64,000 bases of DNA from Butyrivibrio sp. INlla18 (GCF_900103635.1 NZ_FMXK01000017.1:1-64000); one strand, 5' to 3'. Positions 36,275 through 44,759 are shown, numbered from the stretch's first letter. Made by a program: numbers and translations. Notes: generated by a model not told the origin, from the sequence alone.

Positions 36275-37341
36275 CCCTTCGGTTTCAACGGCTTTACGCC
36301 TTCTTGCTTTGCCATATCTGCAACATCTGAATACTTTCCGGTAATCTCCTCTCGATACTCGTAATGTAGATTCATCTCAAACGACTCGCCCCTCAAAGGC
36401 TTGTTACTGCTCCAATCTCTAATAGCGAAACTCTGTTTTCGATTCTTTAATTCTTCATCAATATCAATCATTGATGGTAAAGCATGTATAGTAATTGTCT
36501 TTCCATCAAGCCTATAATCCTCCTTGGGACATGGCACAACAATCTGGAAACCATAATTATCAAATTCTAATGAAAAGATGCTGTATGGCACTTCTTTGCC
36601 ATACTTTCTTCTCAATACAACAGCACTCAAAGGCAATGGTTTTGCTCCAGCAATAAACCTTTCCATAACATATTGTGAATAGATTTTCATATTAAAACAT
36701 ATCTCTTCTCCATTCAGCCATCTTATTGTTTCATCAAAGGCTGAAACTTCATTTTCAGGAATGACTGATAATGCCATGAAAACCAGTGCCTTAAATGCAT
36801 TCAGCGGAATATATGTATCCTTAACCAACTGTAGCTGTATCTCCCCATTTGAAAAATCAAGACGACCATTACCTGCTACTTCCTGTATCACAAAACCTTT
36901 GTCCGTAACATCCATACGGAATTTGCCATCCACCGTTTTGTATGACGGGATTCCATTTTTCCCTTTTGTCTGCGTAACTGTTCGACCAGGTCCTAGATAC
37001 TTCGCAAACTGATCTTCATATATCCTTCCGAATTTTTTGTTACACGCTTCGCATTCTGATTTCAAGAATAATGATTTGTTTCCTATTAACTCTGATATTG
37101 CATGTGCATCATCTGTAAATTTGACTTCTGGTTCAGATTTTCCACAAAACCTACACCTATATGGCTTTGTGACAGCCTTATCCAAAAACTCTTTATGACC
37201 TCCAGTATGATTACATACATATTTCGAAATAACATCATAATTCTGAAGATAAAAATCTGCTTGCTCTTCTATCTTCGTCATTGGCGTTATTAGACCGGAC
37301 TCTCTTTTTAGCCACTTTGTAGTTCTAGGTATATAAATCAT
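36271..37341 (-). CDS. HNH-endonuclease-like protein
   Basis: This 356-residue protein has a zinc/HNH-like centre near residues 55-110: YRCRFCGKSEPEVKF, then DDAHAISELIGN, then SECEACNKKFGRIYEDQFAKYL. Two Cys pairs frame the His. The remaining 230 residues are beta-rich and unknown, possibly a sensor or DNA-binding part. The start is ATG 37341 because GAGGTGG lies just upstream. The GTG three codons earlier overlaps that site. It is the first gene of the four-gene operon and lies 90 bases from the left end of the intact IS3-like copy. Confidence 0.72.
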   Translation of the reverse strand: MIYIPRTTKWLKRESGLITPMTKIEEQADFYLQNYDVISKYVCNHTGGHKEFLDKAVTKPYRCRFCGKSEPEVKFTDDAHAISELIGNKSLFLKSECEACNKKFGRIYEDQFAKYLGPGRTVTQTKGKNGIPSYKTVDGKFRMDVTDKGFVIQEVAGNGRLDFSNGEIQLQLVKDTYIPLNAFKALVFMALSVIPENEVSAFDETIRWLNGEEICFNMKIYSQYVMERFIAGAKPLPLSAVVLRRKYGKEVPYSIFSLEFDNYGFQIVVPCPKEDYRLDGKTITIHALPSMIDIDEELKNRKQSFAIRDWSSNKPLRGESFEMNLHYEYREEITGKYSDVADMAKQEGVKPLKPKG

Positions 37342-37507
37342 TCGGACCACCTCGTGTTATTTATAAATCTTGCACCGCACCTGCAATAATTTCTTAGCAA
37401 TACTATGATATTGGTAAGAAAATACTACTAGTGTTAGCATCTAATTCGTACATTTTAAAATGAGTTAATCCCTTAGATAGCATATAATACAAGAGGAGGA
37501 ACTCATT

Positions 37508-37939
37508 ATGTCAAGAAAAAACAAACAACACACAAAGCAGTTCAAGTTGGATGCTGTCAACTATCGCAAGGAACATCTTGATCTCACACAGGTTGAATGT
37601 GCCAAGAATCTCGGAATAGGTACCAGCACCTTAGCAAGGTGGGAAGCCCAGTTCAAAGATAATGATGGTGATATCCCTACTAGAGAATCAGGTAACTACT
37701 CATCTGACGAAGCAAAGGAAATAGCTCGTCTTAAACGTGAATTACGTGATGCTCAGGATGCACTTGATGTGTTAAAAAAAAGCCATCAGCATTCTAGGAA
37801 ACAACTAGCAGAAGCCATACATACCGAGGTTACTGCTAATGTAGAGGCATCTAAAGTTACAAAACGTCGCGTCTCTATCTCTGGAATGCTGAAATTTCTT
37901 GTCGTGTCTCGCTCTGGATATAAAGCTTTCCTCAATTGA
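37508..37939 (+). CDS. IS3-family OrfA, extended into the OrfB frame
   Basis: This 143-residue frame has an N-terminal HTH and zipper as in the truncated copy. The A-run here has eight A instead of seven. The frame therefore continues into what would normally be the first part of OrfB (KRRVSISGMLKFLVVSRSGYKAFLN) and ends at TGA 37937-37939. In IS3 elements OrfA normally ends shortly after the A-run, and OrfB is reached by -1 frameshifting. The altered run, plus the stop, suggests a damaged or phase-changed copy. Confidence 0.8.
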   Translation: MSRKNKQHTKQFKLDAVNYRKEHLDLTQVECAKNLGIGTSTLARWEAQFKDNDGDIPTRESGNYSSDEAKEIARLKRELRDAQDALDVLKKSHQHSRKQLAEAIHTEVTANVEASKVTKRRVSISGMLKFLVVSRSGYKAFLN

Positions 37940-38715
37940 AAAGTCTCTCCTTCAAAACAGCAAAAAGAAACTGTAAAAAGGAAATCCAGCAAATCTATGA
38001 TGATTCTAAACAGAACTACGGAGCAACTAAAATAACTCAGGAACTACGCAAATCCGGTGAGACCATTTCAGAACGCACAGTAGGCAAATACATGCGCGAA
38101 ATGGGGATTAAAGCTCAATGGATCAAACCTTGGACTACCACAACCAGAGATTCTGATTTTAGCAATGAACTTCACAATATTCTTGATGAACAGTTTAATC
38201 CAGAGCGTCCTAACGCAGTCTGGTGTACTGATATCACATATATATGGACTCAGGACGGCTTTGTATATCTCAACTGCGTCATGGACTTATTTGCCAGGAA
38301 AATCATTGCCTGGACCCTTGCAGATACCATGGAGGTATCTACAGTAATTGAAACCATAAATAAGGCAAAAGCCTGCCGCAACACAGATCTGCCTTTGATA
38401 ATCCATTCAGATTGCGGAAGCCAATACGTTTCAAGCGCATGGCGTGAGGCTACTGAAAAGATGCAGCGTAGCTATTCCTATTCCCATAGCGGTTATCCAT
38501 ACGATAATGCCTGCATAGAATCCTTCCATTCCTTGATTAAAAGGAAGGGGCTTAACCGCTTTTCTATTATCAACTACAAGCACGCATATAGGCTTGTATT
38601 CGAGTATATCGAAACCTTTTATAACACCGTTAGGATTCACAGCCACTATGACTATATGTCTCCTAACGAATTTGAAGAACTATATGAGAGGGTTATGGTT
38701 ACACCTGCTGCATAA
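37936..38715 (+). CDS. IS3-family OrfB transposase, DDE domain
   Basis: This 259-residue frame opens at TTG 37936, overlapping the OrfA stop. It has the HTH_21 segment IYDDSKQNYGATKITQELRK, then the rve catalytic core: VWCTDITYIW with the first Asp, IIHSDCGSQYVS with the second, and NACIESFHSLIKR with the Glu. All DDE residues are present. The native N-terminal part appears to lie in the OrfA frame, lost through a TGA and a missing A near 37975. Whether active transposase is made is doubtful. Confidence 0.85.
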   Translation: MKSLSFKTAKRNCKKEIQQIYDDSKQNYGATKITQELRKSGETISERTVGKYMREMGIKAQWIKPWTTTTRDSDFSNELHNILDEQFNPERPNAVWCTDITYIWTQDGFVYLNCVMDLFARKIIAWTLADTMEVSTVIETINKAKACRNTDLPLIIHSDCGSQYVSSAWREATEKMQRSYSYSHSGYPYDNACIESFHSLIKRKGLNRFSIINYKHAYRLVFEYIETFYNTVRIHSHYDYMSPNEFEELYERVMVTPAA

Positions 38716-38780
38716 GCAGGTAAACCTCTCATTTTAATTTGTACTTTTTATTGACATAGGACCATAAAAAGGTACACAAA

Positions 38781-39239
38781 TCACATATTTTTTTTCTTTG
38801 CATTCTTAATTTCATCATAATATTCAATGACATTGACAAATGGAATTGATATCTTACCTGTATTAAATAAAGTCGCACTTATAGCTTCAATCTTTCCTCT
38901 TGCAATACCAATCAATGCCGCAACTCCATTAATAGCAACAAGCGTTTCAAAATCCTTTTCATGTATATCCGCTTCTGGTTCAAAAGCTCCTTCTAAATCC
39001 ATTTTTATCTTTGTTTCAACATTATCATCTTTTTCAATTTGTACATCAATGGTAATTCTCACCGTATAAAAAAAACTATTACCAACAACTTCTTTTTTGG
39101 GTTTATGTACAGATAACCCAAAAGACTTCTTTGCATCTGTTCCTAAATCAATAAGGTTATTATCAACTTTAAGCTCAGTAACCGATGTACCAATTAGGTT
39201 AATGCCCTTAGCAACATTATTAAGCTTCATGTCAAGCAA
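38781..39239 (-). CDS. SecB-like chaperone of a toxin-antitoxin-chaperone module
   Basis: This 152-residue protein has the SecB order of elements. Antiparallel strands include FFYTVRITIDVQIE and KIKMDLEGAFEPEADI near 55-95. A long helix NGVAALIGIARGKIEAISAT near 105-124 follows, then KISIPFVNVIEYYDEI. It is close in length to SecB (about 155). In TAC systems the chaperone protects the antitoxin through the antitoxin's C-terminal tail. The gene overlaps the antitoxin gene by 8 bases. Genuine SecB is normally absent from Gram-positive bacteria, so the module context is telling. Confidence 0.78.
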   Translation of the reverse strand: MLDMKLNNVAKGINLIGTSVTELKVDNNLIDLGTDAKKSFGLSVHKPKKEVVGNSFFYTVRITIDVQIEKDDNVETKIKMDLEGAFEPEADIHEKDFETLVAINGVAALIGIARGKIEAISATLFNTGKISIPFVNVIEYYDEIKNAKKKNM

Positions 39240-39639
39240 TTGCTCCTTCCTTATTTGATTTCATTTTACTAGCCCATTCTAGTTTTTCTCTGCTTGGAAC
39301 ATAATTGTTTTTTGTGTTCATATGCATAACAGAAAAACTCTCTCTAGTAATCTTCCTATTCAAGTATGGCTTGAACTCCAAATCAAGCTTGCAACATATT
39401 TCATTCAGTGTTTTTATCGTGAAATTGTACTCTCTGCTTTCCCATTTAGACACCATTCCTTGAGTAACACCCATATACTCAGCAAACTCAACCTGCGTCA
39501 TTCCCATTTCAATCCTTCTTCTCTCAATTGTAGATGAGATCAATGCTAATTCAGTAATGCTCTTTATCTCTACATCAGATAATCCTTTTGTTAACCAGTT
39601 ACTTTTTTTTGCGTTTTTAATTTTTTCTTGTATTCCCAT
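39232..39639 (-). CDS. HigA-like antitoxin with chaperone-addiction tail
   Basis: This 135-residue protein has a Cro/C1-type HTH in the middle (RRIEMGMTQVEFAEYMGVTQ, then GMVSKWESREYNFTIKTLNEI, residues about 38-83). After the HTH there is an unusual tail of about 45 residues (SFSVMHMNTKNNYVPSREKL and onward). A tail like this is the place of the chaperone-addiction (ChAD) element in TAC antitoxins. It lies 35 bases after the toxin gene and should repress the operon at the palindrome 40103-40124. Confidence 0.85.
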   Translation of the reverse strand: MGIQEKIKNAKKSNWLTKGLSDVEIKSITELALISSTIERRRIEMGMTQVEFAEYMGVTQGMVSKWESREYNFTIKTLNEICCKLDLEFKPYLNRKITRESFSVMHMNTKNNYVPSREKLEWASKMKSNKEGAIA

Positions 39640-39674
39640 TCTTATTCCCTCTTCAGATATATAGCAAGTGTCTG

Positions 39675-40064
39675 TCAGTCGCTATATAGCCACTTCATTC
39701 TTACTTTTGCCCTTCTAATTGCCAATTTATAATCATTAGTGTTGTTCTCCAAAAAAGCTGTTAATAGAACAATCTCTCGGTCATCAGTTATTGAATATAG
39801 AACCCTAACATTTTTCTTACCCTCAGGATGTCTTATGCTATATAAATTATCTTCGCCATCTACTTTTTGAAAGCTTGCTAATTCTATTGCTTTCTCTTTA
39901 TCAGCTTGAAGTACAACCAAGTCACCTATCAACTTTTTCTGATATCTTTGCCAAGGCGGATTATCTTTCCAATTTTCACTAACAGCTTTTGAAAACTCCT
40001 TTTTCACACTTGAAATCATATAGATTTCTTCACAGCCTTCAATTTCTATGCATTCTAGCTCCAA
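39675..40064 (-). CDS. HigB/RelE-like toxin
   Basis: This is a protein of about 129 residues. Diagnostic features are the strand-rich C-terminal half with LYSIRHPEGKKNVRVLYSI and IVLLTAFLENNTND followed by a basic helix YKLAIRRAKVRMKWL. These are as in HigB/phage-derived Gp49-like RelE-fold mRNA interferases. The start is placed at TTG 40064, eight bases after AGAGGAGG. The frame runs further upstream but no ATG is in frame there. It is the first gene of the toxin-antitoxin-SecB operon, the same order as HigB1-HigA1-SecB in mycobacteria. Confidence 0.82.
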   Translation of the reverse strand: MELECIEIEGCEEIYMISSVKKEFSKAVSENWKDNPPWQRYQKKLIGDLVVLQADKEKAIELASFQKVDGEDNLYSIRHPEGKKNVRVLYSITDDREIVLLTAFLENNTNDYKLAIRRAKVRMKWLYSD

Positions 40065-40094
40065 CCATACAACCTCCTCTCTACACAATAGTGT

Positions 40095-40124
40095 ATTATA
40101 ATAATATTACATATAAGTAATATT
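40095..40124 (-). promoter_or_regulatory. Promoter -10 and operator palindrome of the TAC operon
   Basis: AATATTAC and GTAATATT form a perfect inverted repeat (40103-40124) with a six-base spacer. On the minus strand TATAAT follows at 40100-40095. The palindrome sits where an HTH antitoxin would block RNA polymerase, which suggests autoregulation. Confidence 0.6.
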
Positions 40125-40221
40125 TTCAATTATATTTCTTTTTCCCTTGATGCTTATTAGTAGCTAATATAATCAGTTTTCTGTTTTCTAAAAAGCTTTC
40201 AAAATTATTCTATTTGATAAT

Positions 40222-40246
40222 AAAAGCGATGCATCCGCATCGCTTA
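40222..40246 (-). terminator. Rho-independent terminator
   Basis: AAGCGATGC and GCATCGCTT make a nine-base stem followed on the minus strand by TTTTA. It lies 28 bases beyond the stop of the acyltransferase gene. Confidence 0.7.
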
Positions 40247-40272
40247 ACTAAGTCATATTGATATGATTACTT

Positions 40273-41388
40273 TTATTTTTTCTCTTGTACCAAACATGCA
40301 GAACTAATCGTAATCCCAAACGCCACGACACTCCACACCCAAATATTCACATCTCCAACCTTACTATACACTCCATGGACGAGATTGATCACGGAAACGT
40401 GAATCAGGAATGCATATTGGGAAATTGTTCCCAGGTATAGTACCTTTTCTGTAACCGCCTTTATAGCTTTACCTGAATCAAGGCGTTTACTGATCTTATC
40501 TTCAGTCTTTGCAAGGTAATAGATAAGTATTGCTGTAGGAATAGTGAAATAGAATCCTGTTGAAACGACCCATTTACTGTTTTCTGATAAAACAGAAGTA
40601 CCAAGGTAAATTAGTGCGCAGGACAACAATATGGACAAAACTACTGCTGTGGCTGCAAGCTTACTGTTTTCCTTAATGTCTTTTTCCTGCTGCGAGTGCA
40701 AGTATATGTATCCTAATTGTAGAGCTATTAGATAGTCGCCTATTCTGGATATGGGAGATTCATAGGTATAGAGGAAAGCTCCTGATGGTCCAAGCTCTTT
40801 TACCAAGGTTAGATTAATGACTATAGTCACCAGGTATATAGCAATCGAAACTATAAGAGGTCTGCTCCAAAAGTTGTTACTTCTCTTGTTGTCATATAGC
40901 CTATGCATTATGCCCAGGATTAATGGCGTTAGGATAAAGAGCAGAAGGCTCAGTGACAGATACCACGTAACTATATTGTATTCGCTAAATACGTTATACC
41001 ACCAGCCGCTCTTTGGGCCCCAGTCAGATACCAGAAGGATGTTTGATAATATCTTAAGGCTCTCTGTCACGATTCTGAACTTGAAGTTTTGCATTAGCTC
41101 TGCTCTGAAGCTGTACATATAGAGTCCAAGGGCTACTACCAGCATCACAAGGTGCAGGGGATAGAGCTTTTTTATTTTTCTTGTGGCATATTCCCAGGAG
41201 CTACGTACGTCTGCCTTTATATCTTTTTCATATCCGTGAAGAGCGTTCAGGAAGCCACTGAGCATGAGGAATACTGTGATGCTCCATCTGGAGAAGGTAT
41301 CGTCCAGTACTGTCACGTGGAAGAAGAATATGGATAAGAACGCAAGGGCTCTTAGTATTTGAAGGGATTTGAAGTATTTATGGGTCAT
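40273..41388 (-). CDS. Acyltransferase 3 family membrane protein
   Basis: This 371-residue protein has about 10 membrane segments. The N terminus is SLQILRALAFLSIFFFHVTVLDD with the conserved His, followed by WSITVFLMLSGFLNALHGYEKD. It likely O-acylates a surface glycan. It is related along its length to the protein at 17880-19061 and to the remnant at 27350. It is a single-gene transcript ending in a terminator, with higher GC than the neighbouring TAC module. Confidence 0.88.
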   Translation of the reverse strand: MTHKYFKSLQILRALAFLSIFFFHVTVLDDTFSRWSITVFLMLSGFLNALHGYEKDIKADVRSSWEYATRKIKKLYPLHLVMLVVALGLYMYSFRAELMQNFKFRIVTESLKILSNILLVSDWGPKSGWWYNVFSEYNIVTWYLSLSLLLFILTPLILGIMHRLYDNKRSNNFWSRPLIVSIAIYLVTIVINLTLVKELGPSGAFLYTYESPISRIGDYLIALQLGYIYLHSQQEKDIKENSKLAATAVVLSILLSCALIYLGTSVLSENSKWVVSTGFYFTIPTAILIYYLAKTEDKISKRLDSGKAIKAVTEKVLYLGTISQYAFLIHVSVINLVHGVYSKVGDVNIWVWSVVAFGITISSACLVQEKK

Positions 41389-41442
41389 GGTTTTGTCCTA
41401 TAAGTGTTTGTTGATGGTGGGGTGATGTCTAAATATCCAATA

Positions 41443-42516
41443 TTACACAGAGCTATCTGCCACAAATATTTCATAAATCTTTTGATACCTATAGCCCTTT
41501 TTCATAACACTAGTGTCTTTAATCAATATTCCTAGATCAACTAGCTGGTCTATAATTTTAGAAACAGCATTTACAGATACTCCAGATGATTCTACGATTT
41601 CCTTCTTGGTAAATACGATCTGTTTGCTAATTGCTGGCATAATCCTATAAACAGAATTGCCCTTTATTTTCTTTATAGTTTCCATGTCTTCTTTATAGAT
41701 CTTTTTTATTCGGTCAATCTTGTATACATATGATGTACATTGATCTATTACACACTGTAAAAAAAACTTAATATAGCCTATAACATTACCTCTCCTCAGT
41801 TCCATTAAATTACGCTGATAAGAAGGTTTATATAACTCGATTATTTCTGACAAAAACAATATTGGCATTGTCTCATCCAAAACTGCCATCTGAACTGGAA
41901 TAAGTGCTCGTCCCAATCTTCCGTTACCATCTTTGTACGCGTGGATTGTTTCAAATTGAGCATGTGATATAGCAACATTTATCAAAAATGGATCCACATA
42001 CAGATTATTCATATATTCATATAAATTCATCAAAAGCCCATATACTTCTTCTGGAATTGGCGGAACAAAAGTGGCGTTATCAATATCACACCCCCTTGGT
42101 CCGATCCAATTCTGTGTAGTCCTTATCTTTCCAGGAGTCTTTTCTGACCCTCTAACACTATCAAGTAATATCTCATGCATGTGGTTTACTAGTTCATAGT
42201 TAATTCCATTGTCTAAATTTTCTTCTGCAAATGAAATTGCTTTTTTTAAATTCTGTATTTCTTTACTATCATCATTTTTCTCCATGTATTTTAGATAATA
42301 CATCTCGTCCTGAGAAATCTGCGTTCCTTCAATCTGTGTGGATTTATAGCTTTCAGTTAGTATGACAGAATCCAAAAAATATGACGCATCAAATTCAAGA
42401 GTATTAAGCATAGCCTTATACTCTCCATATTTCGTATTGGCTTCAGATGTTAGTTTTAACAGTTCTTTATCAACCTCGTATTCTAATGGCATTTTTTTTG
42501 CAATATATGGTGTCAA
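41443..42516 (-). CDS. Fic/DOC family AMP-transferase-like protein
   Basis: This 357-residue class II Fic protein has an N-terminal inhibitory helix with the S/T-x3-E-G type motif in SYKSTQIEGTQIS near residue 58. The Fic core is FETIHAYKDGNGRLGRALI near 190 (HxxxDGNGRxxR, with Tyr in place of the usual Pro-Phe). A C-terminal winged helix follows (FTKKEIVESSGVSVNAVSKII). Family enzymes attach AMP to target hydroxyls, and the inhibitory helix keeps them off. The start is TTG 42516, set by AGGAG seven bases upstream. No separate antitoxin is needed or seen. Confidence 0.9.
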   Translation of the reverse strand: MTPYIAKKMPLEYEVDKELLKLTSEANTKYGEYKAMLNTLEFDASYFLDSVILTESYKSTQIEGTQISQDEMYYLKYMEKNDDSKEIQNLKKAISFAEENLDNGINYELVNHMHEILLDSVRGSEKTPGKIRTTQNWIGPRGCDIDNATFVPPIPEEVYGLLMNLYEYMNNLYVDPFLINVAISHAQFETIHAYKDGNGRLGRALIPVQMAVLDETMPILFLSEIIELYKPSYQRNLMELRRGNVIGYIKFFLQCVIDQCTSYVYKIDRIKKIYKEDMETIKKIKGNSVYRIMPAISKQIVFTKKEIVESSGVSVNAVSKIIDQLVDLGILIKDTSVMKKGYRYQKIYEIFVADSSV

Positions 42517-42575
42517 TTTTAATCTCCTATCCTATTTTTTCACTTTATATGTGTAATTATACACTTTGCGCACAA

Positions 42576-42611
42576 AAAAATCACTGTTTTTATAAAAAAC
42601 AGTGATTTTTC
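42576..42611 (-). terminator. Bidirectional-looking terminator hairpin
   Basis: AATCACTGTTTTT and AAAAACAGTGATT form a long stem with A and T runs on both sides. It ends the minus-strand membrane-protein/rhomboid operon located at 42638-44642. Confidence 0.75.
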
Positions 42612-42637
42612 TCTTCTAGAGCTTTGGACATATGACA

Positions 42638-43444
42638 CTAATCTTCGCTTTTATCAACTGGTTTAATCATAAGATTGTCCGCTATAGCCGATTTCTTTGA
42701 AAACTTCAACGTACTATAACCAATGATGCTAAAAACAACTGCCCCTACAAGATTTACCAACAGATCCTTCATTGTATCGATAATGCCGATATCAAGATAT
42801 CCACCATTTACAGCATATGTTTTACCATCAGCTGTGTTTATTACAGTATCAGTGATGTCCCTGATTACAAAAGGCATCCCACTATTGTTGGGATCAAGTG
42901 TCACTGAACCAATTTCCTGCACTATAAAATCCTTTTGCATATCAAGGGCAAAAAACTGATCCATAGTAAACTCAAAGAATTCCCATATTACTCCTACTGT
43001 CATGGAAAAGCAGAAGGCTACCAAGGTCAGATAAAACGGTGATAGATTAAAATGTTTACTCCCGCGATTTAACAGATAAATGAGTGAAAAGCCTATTGCC
43101 GCACACAAAAATCCATTGATAGTGTGGAGCATGGTATCCCAACCGGGAATAATCACATAATAATGATCTACCTCTCCGAGAATTTCCGCAGCATAGATGA
43201 ATCCAAAAATGATAGCCTGAAAAAGCGGTGGAAACTCTATCTTCATCTGCTTTTGCAAAAATGCCGGCAGTAAAAACAGCAATAAAGATAAAACACATAT
43301 TGCTGCGCTTTCATAATTTCTGGTAAAAATGCACCTTATAAGTGTAAGGATTACCAGTCCTCGCAAAACGAGGTAAAAAATAAAGGTTTTCTTATTCTGT
43401 TTGTAGCTGTTTACAAGGGAATTTTTATAATCGAGTATCTTCAT
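42638..43444 (-). CDS. Polytopic membrane protein, DUF2238-like
   Basis: This 268-residue protein has seven or so membrane segments. The conserved-looking core IIPGWDTMLHTINGFLCAAIGF near residue 98, followed by VGVIWEFFEFTMDQFF near 155-170, resembles the DUF2238/YjdF-type membrane family, whose function is not established. An extracytoplasmic insertion follows. It is the last gene of a five-gene operon with PsiE-like, rhomboid and small membrane proteins. Confidence 0.68.
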   Translation of the reverse strand: MKILDYKNSLVNSYKQNKKTFIFYLVLRGLVILTLIRCIFTRNYESAAICVLSLLLFLLPAFLQKQMKIEFPPLFQAIIFGFIYAAEILGEVDHYYVIIPGWDTMLHTINGFLCAAIGFSLIYLLNRGSKHFNLSPFYLTLVAFCFSMTVGVIWEFFEFTMDQFFALDMQKDFIVQEIGSVTLDPNNSGMPFVIRDITDTVINTADGKTYAVNGGYLDIGIIDTMKDLLVNLVGAVVFSIIGYSTLKFSKKSAIADNLMIKPVDKSED

Positions 43445-43455
43445 TTTCCTGTTCC

Positions 43456-43854
43456 TTACTCCTCCTCTTTAAAATCAAAATCATGGAACAAAAATCTCCT
43501 ACACGCCAGTAATATAGCAATGCACACTATACTTACAAGTGTTTCCAAGGTCTTTTCATGACCAACCACAAGAGATCTGGCAATGGCAAAGATCAGGACC
43601 TCTACAACTGTATTCATGGAGTGTTTGACCAGCATACGTATGAACTCTATGACGATAACTGCATTGAAAGCAGTTACTAATATGTCTTCCACATATATGC
43701 CAAAGTCAAGGCTTGAGAAGGTAAATACGTGCATCGCCAGCTGAATGCAGCTATAGACGACGCCTACCAGCAATATGGCAGCTACTACCTTTTCCAAAAA
43801 GCTCGGAAGCTTCAGAATCAAGGTGTGTATTTTTTCGCAAGTTGATTTCTTCAT
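43456..43854 (-). CDS. PsiE-like small membrane protein
   Basis: This 132-residue protein has four hydrophobic segments (about 18-40, 52-72, 84-100, 105-120) and the IVIEFIRMLVKH segment typical of PsiE-family (phosphate-starvation-inducible E) proteins. The function of that family is not firmly known. The start is supported by AGGAGG eight bases upstream. It is 11 bases upstream of the DUF2238-like gene. Confidence 0.68.
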   Translation of the reverse strand: MKKSTCEKIHTLILKLPSFLEKVVAAILLVGVVYSCIQLAMHVFTFSSLDFGIYVEDILVTAFNAVIVIEFIRMLVKHSMNTVVEVLIFAIARSLVVGHEKTLETLVSIVCIAILLACRRFLFHDFDFKEEE

Positions 43855-43899
43855 GATATGTACCTCCTCTATTAAAAATGTTCCATTATCTCTTTTGAC

Positions 43900-44457
43900 T
43901 TAATATGCCACAAAACTATACATATTCACAACCACTAATCCGCAGATAAGCCCTGTTAAAAGACCTGTGAAATGCCCTACAGAATCAATCTTTGGCGACA
44001 GTGTCATGGCTACCAGAATGACAATTGTTGGTACCATTGATCTTATCCCAGCAAATCCCCACATGCTAAAGGCTATGACCATGTAGATTCCAAAAAGTCC
44101 ACAGAGAACGCCTGAGGCTCCAATGGATAAGGTGAAGGGACTTTTCTTTTTCTTTATCCTGGCGGATAGTAGACCACCTACCACCATGATGAGTGCGTAG
44201 AAGAGTATGTACAGCTCTTTTCCCAGAGCACGTTCCAGAGTTGTGCCTATGTTGTAGAGGGAGTACATGTTGCAAAAAAGGTGCATGACCTCTCTTTGGG
44301 TGAAGGCGCTGGTGATGACGCGGTGGTACTGGTGATTTTGGATTGTCATCATGTAGGATGAGCCAAGGCTACCTACATCTAGTTTCTTGGTATTTACGAG
44401 GCCGAATATGGCAATGTTGATCAGGATTATGATTGTTGTAACTGGAGAATTCATCAT
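43900..44457 (-). CDS. Rhomboid family intramembrane serine protease
   Basis: This 185-residue protein has six membrane segments. The catalytic Ser lies in IGASGVLCGLFGIY near residue 112 and the His in GHFTGLLTGLICGL near 162. HLFCNMYSLYNIGTTLE near 58 gives the conserved His-x4-Asn region. All three are diagnostic of rhomboids, which cut transmembrane substrates. The gene overlaps the preceding small membrane gene by 4 bases. Its target is unknown. Confidence 0.9.
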   Translation of the reverse strand: MMNSPVTTIIILINIAIFGLVNTKKLDVGSLGSSYMMTIQNHQYHRVITSAFTQREVMHLFCNMYSLYNIGTTLERALGKELYILFYALIMVVGGLLSARIKKKKSPFTLSIGASGVLCGLFGIYMVIAFSMWGFAGIRSMVPTIVILVAMTLSPKIDSVGHFTGLLTGLICGLVVVNMYSFVAY

Positions 44458-44642
44458 TTCTTTTTCTGCACCTGCTCTATGATAGTGAATACTATTACAG
44501 CTATTCCAGCGATTATCATTGCAATTCCACGCAATGTAGATTTAATAGGATTTCTTGAAGTTTGGGCTGTGCATATTGCAAAAATTCCTACTAAGATCAC
44601 TAATACTCCAAATGCAATGTATAGTAAGTTGTTCTTTTTCAT
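44454..44642 (-). CDS. Small two-helix membrane protein
   Basis: This 62-residue protein consists of two hydrophobic helices (residues 6-25 and 37-55) and a basic end (QVQKKK). GGAGG lies seven bases before ATG 44642. It heads the rhomboid operon and overlaps the rhomboid start (ATGA). No function is known. Confidence 0.7.
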   Translation of the reverse strand: MKKNNLLYIAFGVLVILVGIFAICTAQTSRNPIKSTLRGIAMIIAGIAVIVFTIIEQVQKKK

Positions 44643-44759
44643 TATTGTACCTCCAATATAATGACATATTATTACATTCGCTTATTCTGACAATATTTAC
44701 AGTTCTAATTTCAATAACTATAATTATAATACTATAATCCGAAAGGGCTTAAGAAACAC

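Larger units (their letters stand above)
37432..38764 (+). mobile_element. IS3-family (IS150-like) element, longer copy
   Basis: The left end TGTTAGCATCTAATTCGTAC at 37432 and the right end reading inward from 38764 (TGGTCCTATGTCAATAAAAA) share an imperfect inverted repeat. It is best in the part GTACA..TTAAAATGAG. The element holds OrfA and OrfB on the plus strand. No clear target duplication is seen (TAG before, TAA after). The orientation is the same as the truncated copy at 33117. Confidence 0.85.
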
